This document shows positions 53,834 to 61,994 of a DNA stretch of 64,000 nucleotides, piece after piece. The DNA lies in the NCBI GenBank assembly GCA_016786495.1, contig JAEUUJ010000033.1:107900-171899 (forward strand). Reading direction: 5' to 3'. The stretch's first letter is position 1. Every line of letters starts with the position of its first letter. Both the position numbers and the translations under genes were made by a program. The notes beneath the pieces were generated by a model. It was not told where the DNA came from and searched no databases. It saw nothing but the letters and a program-made list of their open reading frames with translations. This DNA comes from Cyclobacteriaceae bacterium (GTDB lineage: Bacteria; Bacteroidota; Bacteroidia; Cytophagales; Cyclobacteriaceae).

Positions 53834-53906
53834 AGATTTTTAATCACGGCCATAAAGTTGGTCTTAAAATTGTAACACTGTAAATTACATAACCAAATTG
53901 CTACAT

Positions 53907-54473
53907 ATGAAAAAGTTGACGTACTCCTCATTGCTTCTGTTCGCCCTGGCCGGTGCTGTTATGATCGGCTGTAAGGGGAAAGAAAAACTTCCTAAGGGCG
54001 AGAAGGAAGTAAATATTCCCTGCTCAGGTCCGGATTATTTCACCAACAATAAATACTTCCGTGCTAACTCACTGGGTGAAAGCTCTGACCTCGTAGTTTC
54101 TAAAAAGAAAGCGATGGACAATGCGCGCGCTGAACTTGCTGCCGCAATTCAGTCGACTGTAAAAACAGTTACCGACAACTACGTGAATTCTCGCGAGTTC
54201 AATAATAAGGAAGATCTCGAAGAGCGTTTCGAACAGTTGAACAGAACCATCGTTGACCAGACATTGTCCGGTATCAAGATGATCTGCGAAAAGCAGGTTC
54301 AAACTGAGAAAGGCGGCTACAGAACATACGTTGCGATCGAGCTTTCAGCAAGCGATATCGTACAGAAGTACAACGAAAACCTTTCGAAAGATGAGCGTCT
54401 TAAAATCGACTACGATTACGAGAAGTTCAAGGAAACCTTCGACAAAGAGATGGAAAAAATGAGCAATAAATAA
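53907..54473 (+). CDS. LPP20-like lipoprotein (small)
   Basis: A 188-residue lipoprotein. The signal peptide (MKKLTYSSLLLFALAGAVMIGC) has its lipobox cysteine at residue 22. The mature domain carries the LPP20-type segment SSDLVVSKKKAMDNARAELAAAIQSTVKTV, then a helix with EDLEERFEQLNRTI. It shares the AKKSAL/SKKKAM-type core with the preceding lipoprotein, suggesting an old duplication. I use the ATG at 53907 over a TTG at 53898. A strong terminator follows. Confidence 0.8.
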   Translation: MKKLTYSSLLLFALAGAVMIGCKGKEKLPKGEKEVNIPCSGPDYFTNNKYFRANSLGESSDLVVSKKKAMDNARAELAAAIQSTVKTVTDNYVNSREFNNKEDLEERFEQLNRTIVDQTLSGIKMICEKQVQTEKGGYRTYVAIELSASDIVQKYNENLSKDERLKIDYDYEKFKETFDKEMEKMSNK

Positions 54474-54495
54474 TTGCTCCTTCAAACGAAAAAAG

Positions 54496-54521
54496 TGCCG
54501 CAACTCGCGGCATTTTTTTTT
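54496..54521 (+). terminator. Terminator after the LPP20-like gene
   Basis: Six-bp stem TGCCGC/GCGGCA with a 5-base loop, followed by nine T. Confidence 0.9.
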
Positions 54522-54600
54522 GCCCTGCGCTGGAAATAGCGCTTTGAAAATTCAGGCCGGTAGGTAAACTTTATAGGAGTGACATAACCTCTCCTCCAAA

Positions 54601-55002
54601 ATGGCCGGATATTCTCAAACACCGTTGCTGAAAAAACTGGGCATCCGGGACGATGCAGTACTTTTCCTCTTTCAGCCCCCCGAAAATTACACATCACGGG
54701 TAGGCCTGCCGGCCACAGTTTCCATTAAAAAAAGTATTACCGGGACAGTTGATTTTATTCACCTGTTCGTGAAGGATCAAAAAACCTTCGAGAAAGCGTT
54801 TGCGCGCTGTGCAGCGCATCTGAAGAAAGATGGCATGTTATGGGTGTCGTGGCCCAAGAAAGTAAGCAAGGTTGTCACGGATCTCGATGAAAACAAGATT
54901 CGCGATTTCGGGCTTCGGGCCGGGCTCGTGGATGTAAAAGTATGTGCCGTTGATGACGTGTGGTCGGGGTTGAAATTCGTGTTTCGGCTAAGAGACCGAT
55001 GA
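54601..55002 (+). CDS. DUF3052 family protein
   Basis: A 133-residue cytoplasmic protein. The blocks GYSQTPLLKKLGIRDDAVLFLFQPPENY, DFIHLFVKDQKTFEKAF and GMLWVSWPKK match DUF3052, with the helical end DLDENKIRDFGLRAGLVDVKVCAVDDVWSGLKFVFRL. Function is not established. It starts about 127 bases after the upstream lipoprotein stop. The universal stress gene begins 34 bases after it and may be co-transcribed. Confidence 0.85.
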   Translation: MAGYSQTPLLKKLGIRDDAVLFLFQPPENYTSRVGLPATVSIKKSITGTVDFIHLFVKDQKTFEKAFARCAAHLKKDGMLWVSWPKKVSKVVTDLDENKIRDFGLRAGLVDVKVCAVDDVWSGLKFVFRLRDR

Positions 55003-55035
55003 AGGAAACCAATAAGTTCGTTATCTTGCTATACA

Positions 55036-55863
55036 ATGAATATTCTCGTCCCAACGGATTTTTCAAAGTTATCGCAAGTTGCGATCGACTATGCCGTAAG
55101 TATGGCAAACCGGATAAACGGTTCGGTTACCTTACTTCACGTGATGGATAATTTTGTGAAGCCAACACGCGCCAGTATGCAGGAGGAAGCGAAGGCGATT
55201 AGCCGGGAGGCTTCGGTGCTGGCACGTCAGCGATTTGTACCCATTGTTGCTGACGCTGAAAAACTTAATAAAACGGGTAACCCGATTGGCGTAAAAATCC
55301 GCAAGGGGAGATCATTCAGTAATACCGTTCGGCTTTTTGCCAAGCGTAACCAGATGGAGTTGATTGTGATGGGTACGAAAGGAGCGAGTGGGTTGTCGAA
55401 GTTTGTACTCGGTAGCAACACCGTTTCGGTAATGGGAGCAAGCCGCATTCCGGTGCTGGCTGTTCCGGCACGTGCCCGGTTTAATAACTTCAAAAACATT
55501 ATTTACGCAGCCGATCTGAAATACCTGGAAAGTGAGATTGGCATTTTGAAACCCTACCTGAAAATGCTGGATGCCACGCTTCACGTGCTGCATGTGTGCG
55601 ACAAAACCAAAAGCGAGGAAGAATTGCAGAATAAAGTGAAAGGCATTTTGAAGCAGGTTGATTACCGTAAGAGCACCGTGATGATCAAATCCGGTAAGCC
55701 GATCGACCGGGTGATTGATTCATACGTGAGAGAATTGAAAGCCGACATGGTGGTAATGTTTACGCATAAGCGCACCGCGTACGAGAACCTGTTCCACCGC
55801 AGTGTAACCAAAAAGATGGCGTTTCAAAGCCATGTGCCGCTGCTGGCGTTTAAGAATAAATAG
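55036..55863 (+). CDS. Tandem universal stress protein (UspA family)
   Basis: A 275-residue protein with two UspA folds. The first (about residues 1-150) has a nucleotide-type signature in VMGTKGASGLSKFVLGSNT (GxxG-type loop) and PVLAVPARAR. The second (about 155-275) is shorter and ends VTKKMAFQSHVPLLAF. Tandem UspA proteins act in stress survival, often binding ATP. The start is the ATG at 55036, giving MNILVPTDFSK, the family's usual opening. Confidence 0.92.
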   Translation: MNILVPTDFSKLSQVAIDYAVSMANRINGSVTLLHVMDNFVKPTRASMQEEAKAISREASVLARQRFVPIVADAEKLNKTGNPIGVKIRKGRSFSNTVRLFAKRNQMELIVMGTKGASGLSKFVLGSNTVSVMGASRIPVLAVPARARFNNFKNIIYAADLKYLESEIGILKPYLKMLDATLHVLHVCDKTKSEEELQNKVKGILKQVDYRKSTVMIKSGKPIDRVIDSYVRELKADMVVMFTHKRTAYENLFHRSVTKKMAFQSHVPLLAFKNK

Positions 55864-55922
55864 AACTTATTCCAAAGGGGCAGAGAGTTCTAAGGGACTA
55901 GCTTTAGATATGCCTGACAGGG

Positions 55923-55967
55923 GATGCTTCGTCTCCCTTAAACTACGTTCTTGGGAGACTCAGCATG
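55923..55967. repeat. Imperfect palindromic element between the USP and asnS genes
   Basis: GATGCTTCGTCTCCC and GGGAGACTCAGCATG are near-inverted arms with about 15 bases between them. The flanking GGGGATGCTTCGTCTCCC resembles the short interspersed repeats of Bacteroidota (TTCGTC / AGCATGAC words). It fills much of the 199-base gap between two convergent genes. Confidence 0.5.
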
Positions 55968-56062
55968 ACGGTTAGTGAAGGCATCGGCCTTTCTCCACCA
56001 TCCATCACCTGATGATTTTCCGAGGAACGAAGAGACTGTGGAATCCTTAACCAGAGAACCTG

Positions 56063-57499
56063 TTAAAACTCTGCACTTCCGGGGAATCTCGGGAACGGAA
56101 TCACATCGCGGATGTTCGTCATTCCGGTAACGAAGAGCATTAGCCGTTCAAAGCCCAGCCCGAAGCCGCTGTGTGGTGCTGAACCAAACTTACGCAGGTC
56201 GAGGTACCACCAAAGTTCCTTTTCAGGCAAACCAAGTTCGTTCACACGTTTCACCAGCCGGTCGTAACGTTCTTCACGCTGCGATCCGCCAATGATCTCA
56301 CCAATGCCAGGGAACAACACGTCCATCGCGGCAACGGTCTTGCCATCCTCATTCTGACGCATGTAAAACGCTTTGATTTCAGCCGGATAGTTGTACAGGA
56401 TAACCGGCTTCTTGAAATGCTTTTCAACCAGGTAGCGTTCGTGCTCCGATTGCAGATCAACCCCCCAGTTCTCCACGAGATACTGGAATTTCTTCTTTTT
56501 GTTCGGATTCGAATTTTTCAAAATGTCGATTGCTTCGGTATACGACAATCGCTGGAACTCATTTTCTACGATAAACTTCAACCGGTCGATCAGACCCAAT
56601 TCGCTGCGTTGCTCTTGTGGCTTGCCCGCTTCCTCTTCCTGTGCGCGTTTGTTCAGGAACTCAAGGTCATCGGCACAATTGTCGAGCGCATACTTGCACA
56701 AATATTTCAGGAAAGCCTCCGCAAGTTCCATGTTATCGCTGAGTTCATAGAACGCCATCTCCGGTTCAATCATCCAGAACTCTGCCAGGTGACGTGTGGT
56801 GTTCGAGTTCTCCGCACGGAATGTTGGTCCGAACGTATAGATATCGCCTAACGCCAGTGCATAGGTTTCGCCTTCCAGCTGACCCGATACGGTTAAGTTT
56901 GTTTCGCGGCCGAAGAAGTCTTCTTTATAATCAATGTGGCCCGCTTCGTTTTTGGGAAGCTTGTTCAGGTCGAGCGTGGTTACTTTAAACATCGCACCTG
57001 CGCCTTCTGCATCCGAGCCTGTAATCACCGGTGTATGGACATACGTGAAGCCCCGGTCGTTGAAGAACTTATGAATCGCATACGCCATGGCATGGCGAAC
57101 CCGCATCACGGCACCAAACGTGTTGGTTCGCGACCGCAGGTGGGCAATCTCACGCAGGTACTCCAGACTCGGGCGATTCTTCAGTTGCAGGGGATAGGCT
57201 TCCGCATCGCAGTCGCCCAGAATGGTCAGCTCCTTCACTTTTACTTCCACCGCCTGGCCTTTTCCGAGTGAAGCAATCAGGTCACCGGTAACGGAAATAC
57301 ACGCGCCTGTGGTAATGCGTTTGAGCAGGGCCTCGTCCGTTGCGGTGAAATCGATCACCGCCTGAATATTCTGAATTGTAGAGCCGTCATTGATAGAAAT
57401 GAATTGGTTGTTGCGGAATGTACGCACCCAACCCTGCACGGTTACCGGCTGGCCGGCAGGTGCGGTTGACAGAAGCTCTTTGATTTTGGTTCTTTTCAT
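56063..57499 (-). CDS. asnS: Asparaginyl-tRNA synthetase
   Basis: A 478-residue class-II synthetase charging tRNA-Asn. The N-terminal OB-fold ([20 protein letters not shown]) binds the anticodon. Class-II motifs are visible: motif 2 in [25 protein letters not shown] and motif 3 in [12 protein letters not shown], with the C-terminal [15 protein letters not shown]. Length is normal. I use the ATG at 57499 ([10 protein letters not shown]); a longer frame to 57523 is possible. It is convergent with the USP gene. Confidence 0.97.
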   Translation of the reverse strand: MKRTKIKELLSTAPAGQPVTVQGWVRTFRNNQFISINDGSTIQNIQAVIDFTATDEALLKRITTGACISVTGDLIASLGKGQAVEVKVKELTILGDCDAEAYPLQLKNRPSLEYLREIAHLRSRTNTFGAVMRVRHAMAYAIHKFFNDRGFTYVHTPVITGSDAEGAGAMFKVTTLDLNKLPKNEAGHIDYKEDFFGRETNLTVSGQLEGETYALALGDIYTFGPTFRAENSNTTRHLAEFWMIEPEMAFYELSDNMELAEAFLKYLCKYALDNCADDLEFLNKRAQEEEAGKPQEQRSELGLIDRLKFIVENEFQRLSYTEAIDILKNSNPNKKKKFQYLVENWGVDLQSEHERYLVEKHFKKPVILYNYPAEIKAFYMRQNEDGKTVAAMDVLFPGIGEIIGGSQREERYDRLVKRVNELGLPEKELWWYLDLRKFGSAPHSGFGLGFERLMLFVTGMTNIRDVIPFPRFPGSAEF

Positions 57500-57625
57500 A
57501 GGATGTAAATCGCTGTAGGTCAAATGTTTTTCACCGGCAGCGAGGGCGCAAAAAACGGCATTTTGTAAGTTTTATCAAAAAACTTTTTAAAGTTGTCGTT
57601 TTGGTACGTCAATTGCCTTGCGGGA

Positions 57626-57656
57626 TTTTAAGGAACAAGCCGAATTGATAAATTTG
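57626..57656 (+). promoter_or_regulatory. Promoter of rpoN
   Basis: TAAATTTG (57649-57656) is an exact -7 element. A TTTT run lies 19 bases upstream at 57626-57629 in the -33 position. The ATG at 57691 follows. Confidence 0.55.
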
Positions 57657-57690
57657 CCTAAGCGAAACAGACTCAGAGAGGAATAGAAGA

Positions 57691-59151
57691 ATGCAGCGAC
57701 TCGGACTAAATCAATCACTACAACAAAAGCTGTCACCCCAGCAGATTCAGTTTATTAAGCTGCTGCAGGTGCCTACGGCCGAACTCGATGCGCGCATTGA
57801 AGAAGAGCTGGAAGTGAACCCCGCCCTCGAAGAAGGTGAAACCGAGCAGCCCGAAGAAAAAACGGAGGCGGAGAACGAAGAGTTTGACGAGGCAGAAGCG
57901 AAAAGCGAAGAAGAAGTTGACCTGAAAGATTACCTCGGGGATGACGACTCCATCGGATACAAAATGCAAAGCGATGGCGGTGGCGATGATGAGGATCGCG
58001 AGATGCCCATTCCCATGGCTACCAGCTTGCACGAACAGCTCATGTCGCAGCTCGGCTACCTGGGGCTCGATGAGAAACAGGACGCCATCGGAAAGCAACT
58101 GGTTGGAAGCATTGAAGCTGACGGTTACATCCGCAGGGATCTCGATGCGATTGTCAATGACCTGGCTTTTTCACAAGGCATTGATACCACCGTTGAAGAA
58201 GTTGAATCAATTCTTAAGAAAATCCAGACATTCGATCCGGCCGGCATTGCTGCACGAAACCTGCAGGAGTGTTTGTTGCTGCAACTCGACCGGATGGACA
58301 ACGGCCACGACATTGATGTAGCGGTTGCCAAGAAGATCATTTCCGATTGCTTTGACGAGTTCACGAAGAAGCACTACCAGAAAATTCAGAAGAAGCTTGG
58401 CACCGAAGACGAAGAGTTTGTGCGCGATGCCATGGAGGTGATTATCAAGCTTAATCCGAAACCCGGCAGCGGAAGCAGCACCGGCATGGTGAAGAATCAA
58501 TACATCATGCCCGACTTTATTCTGGTGAACAACAACGGCAAACTTGAGCTTTCTCTCAACTCACGCAATGCCCCTGAACTCCGGATCAGCAAGTCGTACA
58601 CCGAAATGTTTAAAGCCTACGACAAAGGCGATAAAAAAGATAAGAAGCTGAAAGAGGCCGTTACGTTTGTAAAGCAAAAGCTTGATGCAGCCAAATGGTT
58701 TATCGATGCCATCAAACAACGCCAGCATACCTTGTTGCGTACGATGAAAGCCATTGTTGATTTTCAGTACGATTTCTTCCTGGAAGGGGATGAGACGAAG
58801 CTGAAGCCGATGATCCTGAAAGACATTGCGCAGATGATCAACATGGATATTTCCACGGTATCGCGGGTGGCCAGCAGCAAAGCTGTTCAAACCGACTTCG
58901 GAATCTTCCCGCTGAAATACTTTTTCTCGGAAGGGATCGCTACCGATTCAGGTGAGGAGGTAAGTTCGCGCGAAGTGAAGCAGATTATCAAAGATATTAT
59001 CGAGGCGGAAGACAAGAACAAACCTTTCTCAGACGATCGCCTGGAGAAAATTCTAAACGAGAAAGGGTACAACATTGCCAGGCGCACGGTAGCCAAATAC
59101 CGCGAGCAGTTGAACATCCCTGTTGCGCGCCTCCGTAAAGAAATGAAGTAG
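57691..59151 (+). CDS. rpoN: RNA polymerase sigma-54 factor RpoN
   Basis: A 486-residue sigma factor. Region I (residues 1-50) is glutamine-rich (LGLNQSLQQKLSPQQIQFIKLLQ). A long acidic region II follows (about 50-110). The core-binding part shows IETFDPAGIAARNLQECLLLQL, and the DNA-binding end shows MNMDISTVSRVASSKAV with the RpoN box ARRTVAKYREQLNIP. It needs activator ATPases for transcription. A membrane-protein gene starts in its stop codon. Confidence 0.97.
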   Translation: MQRLGLNQSLQQKLSPQQIQFIKLLQVPTAELDARIEEELEVNPALEEGETEQPEEKTEAENEEFDEAEAKSEEEVDLKDYLGDDDSIGYKMQSDGGGDDEDREMPIPMATSLHEQLMSQLGYLGLDEKQDAIGKQLVGSIEADGYIRRDLDAIVNDLAFSQGIDTTVEEVESILKKIQTFDPAGIAARNLQECLLLQLDRMDNGHDIDVAVAKKIISDCFDEFTKKHYQKIQKKLGTEDEEFVRDAMEVIIKLNPKPGSGSSTGMVKNQYIMPDFILVNNNGKLELSLNSRNAPELRISKSYTEMFKAYDKGDKKDKKLKEAVTFVKQKLDAAKWFIDAIKQRQHTLLRTMKAIVDFQYDFFLEGDETKLKPMILKDIAQMINMDISTVSRVASSKAVQTDFGIFPLKYFFSEGIATDSGEEVSSREVKQIIKDIIEAEDKNKPFSDDRLEKILNEKGYNIARRTVAKYREQLNIPVARLRKEMK

Positions 59152-59774
59152 TGAACGTACTTGCCCGGATTATTTCGTACGTATTCCACCCGTTGCTGAT
59201 GGGAACGTATCTGTTTGCCCTGATGGCGTTATTGCTGCCCGCAGCATTATATCCTATCAATGCCAGCTCGCAGTTTTTGTTCGTGGGCGTATTCTTCATG
59301 ATGAGCTTTGCACTTCCTGTAATCATGCTGTCGATGATGAAAGCGTTCGGATCGATCCGGTCGCTGACCATGGAAAACCGGCAGGAGCGAATCTTTCCGT
59401 TTTTTATGATTCTGGCGTTATACGCCACATTTACGTTCATGTTCACCTATCAGGACAAGATTGTTCCCGAACATAACCTGTTTAAGTTTATGTTGATTAT
59501 CGATGCGCTGGTGCTGGTGAGCTTGTTGATCACCTTTTTTTATAAGGTAAGTGTGCACGCCATCGGTATTGCAGGACTGGCCGGCATTTTATTGCCGCTC
59601 AATCAGCAATCGGATAACGAATTATTGCTTTGGGTAACGATTGGGGTAGTCGTGTTGGCGGGCGTGGTGATGTCGGCCCGGCTGCAACTAAACGCCCATA
59701 CACCCCGTCAGGTACTGGTGGGTGCACTGGTCGGACTGCTGATCGGTTTTTTCGGAGTTATTCTTCAGTTTTAA
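59151..59774 (+). CDS. PAP2-like membrane protein coupled to rpoN
   Basis: A 207-residue multi-pass protein with about six helices. A GTG start shares the last base of the rpoN stop (TAGTG). The C-terminal part (YKVSVHAIGIAGLAGILLPL... HTPRQVLVGALVGLLIGFF) carries the S-H and H-x6-G features of PAP2-type phosphatases in a degenerate form. The catalytic set is incomplete by eye, so lipid phosphatase activity is only a possibility. Confidence 0.75.
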   Translation: MNVLARIISYVFHPLLMGTYLFALMALLLPAALYPINASSQFLFVGVFFMMSFALPVIMLSMMKAFGSIRSLTMENRQERIFPFFMILALYATFTFMFTYQDKIVPEHNLFKFMLIIDALVLVSLLITFFYKVSVHAIGIAGLAGILLPLNQQSDNELLLWVTIGVVVLAGVVMSARLQLNAHTPRQVLVGALVGLLIGFFGVILQF

Positions 59775-59784
59775 CATATACGCT

Positions 59785-60570
59785 ATGAGCAATTATCAAT
59801 TCCTGAAGTATTCGGTGGAACAAGGCGTTGCCACGATTACACTCAATCGTCCGGATGTTTACAATGCCCTGAACGATGAGATTACCTATGAGCTTCAGGA
59901 TGCGCTGAAAGCCGTTGCCAAAGATGCGCAGGTGCGCGTGGTGGTGTTAACGGGCGAGGGAAAGGCATTCTGTTCCGGACAGGATTTGAAAGCTGCCTCG
60001 GGCGACCAGAAACGTTCGTTCCTGCAATCGCTACACAAACGGTACAATCCAATCGTGAGTGCCATGCGGAATTTGCCGAAGCCCATTGTGTGCCGGTTGA
60101 ACGGCGTGGCCGCAGGCGCAGGCTGTTCGCTGGCGCTGGCGTGCGATGTGATTGTAGCCTCAGAAGAAGCTACGCTGATTGAAGTGTTTATTAATATCGG
60201 GCTCGTGCCCGATTCCGGTTCGTCTTATTTCCTGCCACGCACCGTGGGCATGAACAAGGCGTTCGAGTTATGCAGTATGGGCAACCGGGTGAAAGCTGCG
60301 GAAGCAGTATCAATCGGGTTAATCAACAAAGCCGTTCCGGCAGCCGAACTGGATGCAGCCGTGAAATTTTACACCGACTACTTCGCAAAAGCTCCTACGA
60401 AGTCGATTGGGTTGATTAAAAAGATGCTGAATAAATCCGCCACGAGCACGCTTGAAGAGATGCTGGAGTACGAAGCGTATTGCCAGGAAATTGCCGGCAC
60501 CTCGAATGATTACAAGGAAGGCGTTACGGCATTTCTTGAAAAGCGCAAACCCGATTTCAAAGGTCAATAA
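59785..60570 (+). CDS. Enoyl-CoA hydratase/isomerase family protein (PaaG-like)
   Basis: A 261-residue crotonase-fold enzyme acting on CoA thioesters in the cytoplasm. The CoA/oxyanion blocks are VVLTGEGKAFCSGQDLKAASGD and VCRLNGVAAGAGCSLALACDV. The second catalytic block is NIGLVPDSGSSYFLPRTVG, in which the D-S-G pattern matches the PaaG/enoyl-CoA isomerase group rather than the classic E-GxxP hydratase. Exact substrate cannot be told. It starts ten bases after the PAP2-like gene. Confidence 0.9.
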   Translation: MSNYQFLKYSVEQGVATITLNRPDVYNALNDEITYELQDALKAVAKDAQVRVVVLTGEGKAFCSGQDLKAASGDQKRSFLQSLHKRYNPIVSAMRNLPKPIVCRLNGVAAGAGCSLALACDVIVASEEATLIEVFINIGLVPDSGSSYFLPRTVGMNKAFELCSMGNRVKAAEAVSIGLINKAVPAAELDAAVKFYTDYFAKAPTKSIGLIKKMLNKSATSTLEEMLEYEAYCQEIAGTSNDYKEGVTAFLEKRKPDFKGQ

Positions 60571-60572
60571 AA

Positions 60573-60592
60573 AAGCCCTCGTGCGAGGGCTT
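60573..60592. terminator. Bidirectional terminator
   Basis: AGCCCTCG/CGAGGGCT stem with a 2-4 base loop. The minus strand carries six T after the stem, giving a strong terminator for the barrel gene; the plus strand only TTCC. Confidence 0.8.
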
Positions 60593-60620
60593 CCTGTAAT
60601 TTGATCTTTTCGGATTTCGA

Positions 60621-61370
60621 TTAAAATGCTGCGAGCGAGATGCCGAAGGTAAAGTTGTTGATGTTCTCGGCTACACTTCCACCGGCTTGTTCTTTGCCGA
60701 AGCTGTTGCTCTTGAACAGAGGCGACAGGCTGTAGTACCCATAGAAAGAGAAGTTACCACCCCCGATGCGGAAGTACGGACCGTAGCGGATCGGGAACAG
60801 GTTATAGTTCTGCTTGTCTTTGATTTTTTTGCGCTCCCCGTCTTCACTGTATTTGATTTTCGTGAACGACTCGTATAGCAAGCCCACTTTGAAGCCGAGC
60901 GACACTTTGAAGCTGCGGTTCGGATCATCCGGGCGCGAGTTGAAGCGTACTTCAAACGGGATGTCGATGTAATTGGTGACGAGTTTTGTTTTGCGCAGGT
61001 TCGGTTGGGTTACATCCACCATGAAAACGGTGTCTTGCGTAGTGTTATAGCCTAACGTTTTGTTGTTGTTGAATTTATAGCGTTCGAGACCGAAGCCCAC
61101 ACCTGGGTGGATGCTGAATTTCGATTTCCCGAGACGCATATCGTAGAAGTAGTACAGGTTAACCGTGTTGGAGCCAAAGAAGCTGGTGTTGAAACCGGCT
61201 TTTTCGGTAGGGAAGTTGAAGCCCAGATCCACCTGAAATGTTCCCGGAATATTCGGACGGCCCTTTTTGGTGGCCGTGGTTTTAGGCGCGGCTACGTCCT
61301 GGGCGAGGGCTGCGGTACAAAGTGTGATCAGCAGCAGGAAAATGTTCAACTTTTTCGTTGGAATCGTCAT
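60621..61370 (-). CDS. Outer-membrane beta-barrel protein (PorT/porin-like), unrecognised
   Basis: A 249-residue secreted protein. The signal peptide (KLNIFLLLITLCTAALAQ) follows MTIPTK from the ATG at 61370. The mature part shows barrel strands such as FGLERYKFNNNKTLG and FSVKLGFKVGLLYESF-type blocks. The last strand ends in F (NFTFGISLAAF), as needed for barrel assembly. It resembles the outer-membrane beta-barrel family (PorT-like) common in Bacteroidota; a precise role is not known. It has a very good promoter at 61391-61421 and a terminator. Confidence 0.8.
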   Translation of the reverse strand: MTIPTKKLNIFLLLITLCTAALAQDVAAPKTTATKKGRPNIPGTFQVDLGFNFPTEKAGFNTSFFGSNTVNLYYFYDMRLGKSKFSIHPGVGFGLERYKFNNNKTLGYNTTQDTVFMVDVTQPNLRKTKLVTNYIDIPFEVRFNSRPDDPNRSFKVSLGFKVGLLYESFTKIKYSEDGERKKIKDKQNYNLFPIRYGPYFRIGGGNFSFYGYYSLSPLFKSNSFGKEQAGGSVAENINNFTFGISLAAF

Positions 61371-61390
61371 TTTACTTGGATATGGAGGCA

Positions 61391-61421
61391 CAAAAATAGA
61401 CTTTTTGGTATCGGGTGCAAA
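61391..61421 (-). promoter_or_regulatory. Promoter of the porin-like gene
   Basis: On the minus strand TTTG (61421-61418), 19 bases, TATTTTTG (61398-61391), both exact. The ATG at 61370 follows 20 bases later. Confidence 0.75.
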
Positions 61422-61428
61422 AGCTCTT

Positions 61429-61459
61429 TTTGGATGGTTTAATTTATAATTTATATTTG
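61429..61459 (+). promoter_or_regulatory. Promoter of tRNA-Arg
   Basis: TTTG (61429-61432), 19 bases, TATATTTG (61452-61459), an exact match to the Bacteroidota consensus. The tRNA begins 19 bases downstream. Its -33 sits beside the -33 of the divergent porin promoter. Confidence 0.75.
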
Positions 61460-61478
61460 CAGTCCAAAATTAACACCT

Positions 61479-61552
61479 GGACCCGTAGCTTAATTGGATA
61501 GAGCATCTGACTACGGATCAGAAGGTTGGGGGTTCGACTCTCTCCGGGTCCA
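61479..61552 (+). tRNA. tRNA-Arg(ACG)
   Basis: A complete cloverleaf. Acceptor GGACCCG pairs with CGGGTCC, followed by discriminator A. The anticodon arm TCTGA/TCAGA encloses CTACGGA, giving anticodon ACG (read as ICG, decoding CGN arginine). The T-arm is GGGGG TTCGACT CTCTC. No CCA is encoded. It has its own promoter and a strong terminator. Confidence 0.97.
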
Positions 61553-61553
61553 C

Positions 61554-61588
61554 AAAACCGCTGAAAGCCTGCTTTTAGCGGTTTTTTT
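61554..61588 (+). terminator. Terminator of tRNA-Arg
   Basis: A 15-bp stem with one G:U pair, AACCGCTGAAAGC paired with GCTTTTAGCGGTT, is followed by TTTTTTTATTTT. Confidence 0.9.
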
Positions 61589-61994
61589 ATTTTGTAACCG
61601 CCCCTGTTTTCCGATTGCATCAAACAACTGTTCCTACCAACGACTTCCGCGGGTATTCATTGTGCTGATGATGAAGGGCGGGGAAGAATAGTTGATCGGT
61701 TATACTGAATTTTGTTGAACCATCGAACGTATTTCAGGGATAAACGATTTGGCTATACTTATGCTATTCGAATAATCGTTGCTGATTGACCGGCCGGTTT
61801 TTTGCATAATAAGTTCTCGTTATAGAACACTGCCATTTGTGAGTCAACGCTTTCTCATGTTTGTCGTGGAGTCGACCAAACTCATGGAACCGCTTGACCT
61901 TTCCACAACCGGTCTTTCACAAACACCCTTCATTCCTTAATATTGTTCCTTTAGCCCGCGGTGCGGGCTGTCCATTTTGAGCGGGGATATTTAT
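61589..61994. other. Gene-free stretch after tRNA-Arg
   Basis: These 406 bases hold no supported gene. A perfect 10-base palindrome ACCGGCCGGT (61789-61798) stands before six T, and a 7-bp hairpin AGCCCGC/GCGGGCT (61953-61969) lies about 30 bases before the next ATG. The hairpin may be in the leader of the ThuA-type gene. No duplicated tRNA end (attachment-like repeat) was seen. Confidence 0.6.

Noticed and set aside
61494-61691. A 65-residue frame over tRNA-Arg
   Set aside because: It begins inside the tRNA and crosses its terminator.
61857-61940. A 27-residue frame in the gap after tRNA-Arg
   Set aside because: No promoter, no ribosome site and no recognised features; chance is likely.
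61479-61994. Possible integration site at tRNA-Arg
   Set aside because: I saw no second copy of the tRNA 3' end and no integrase in the window.
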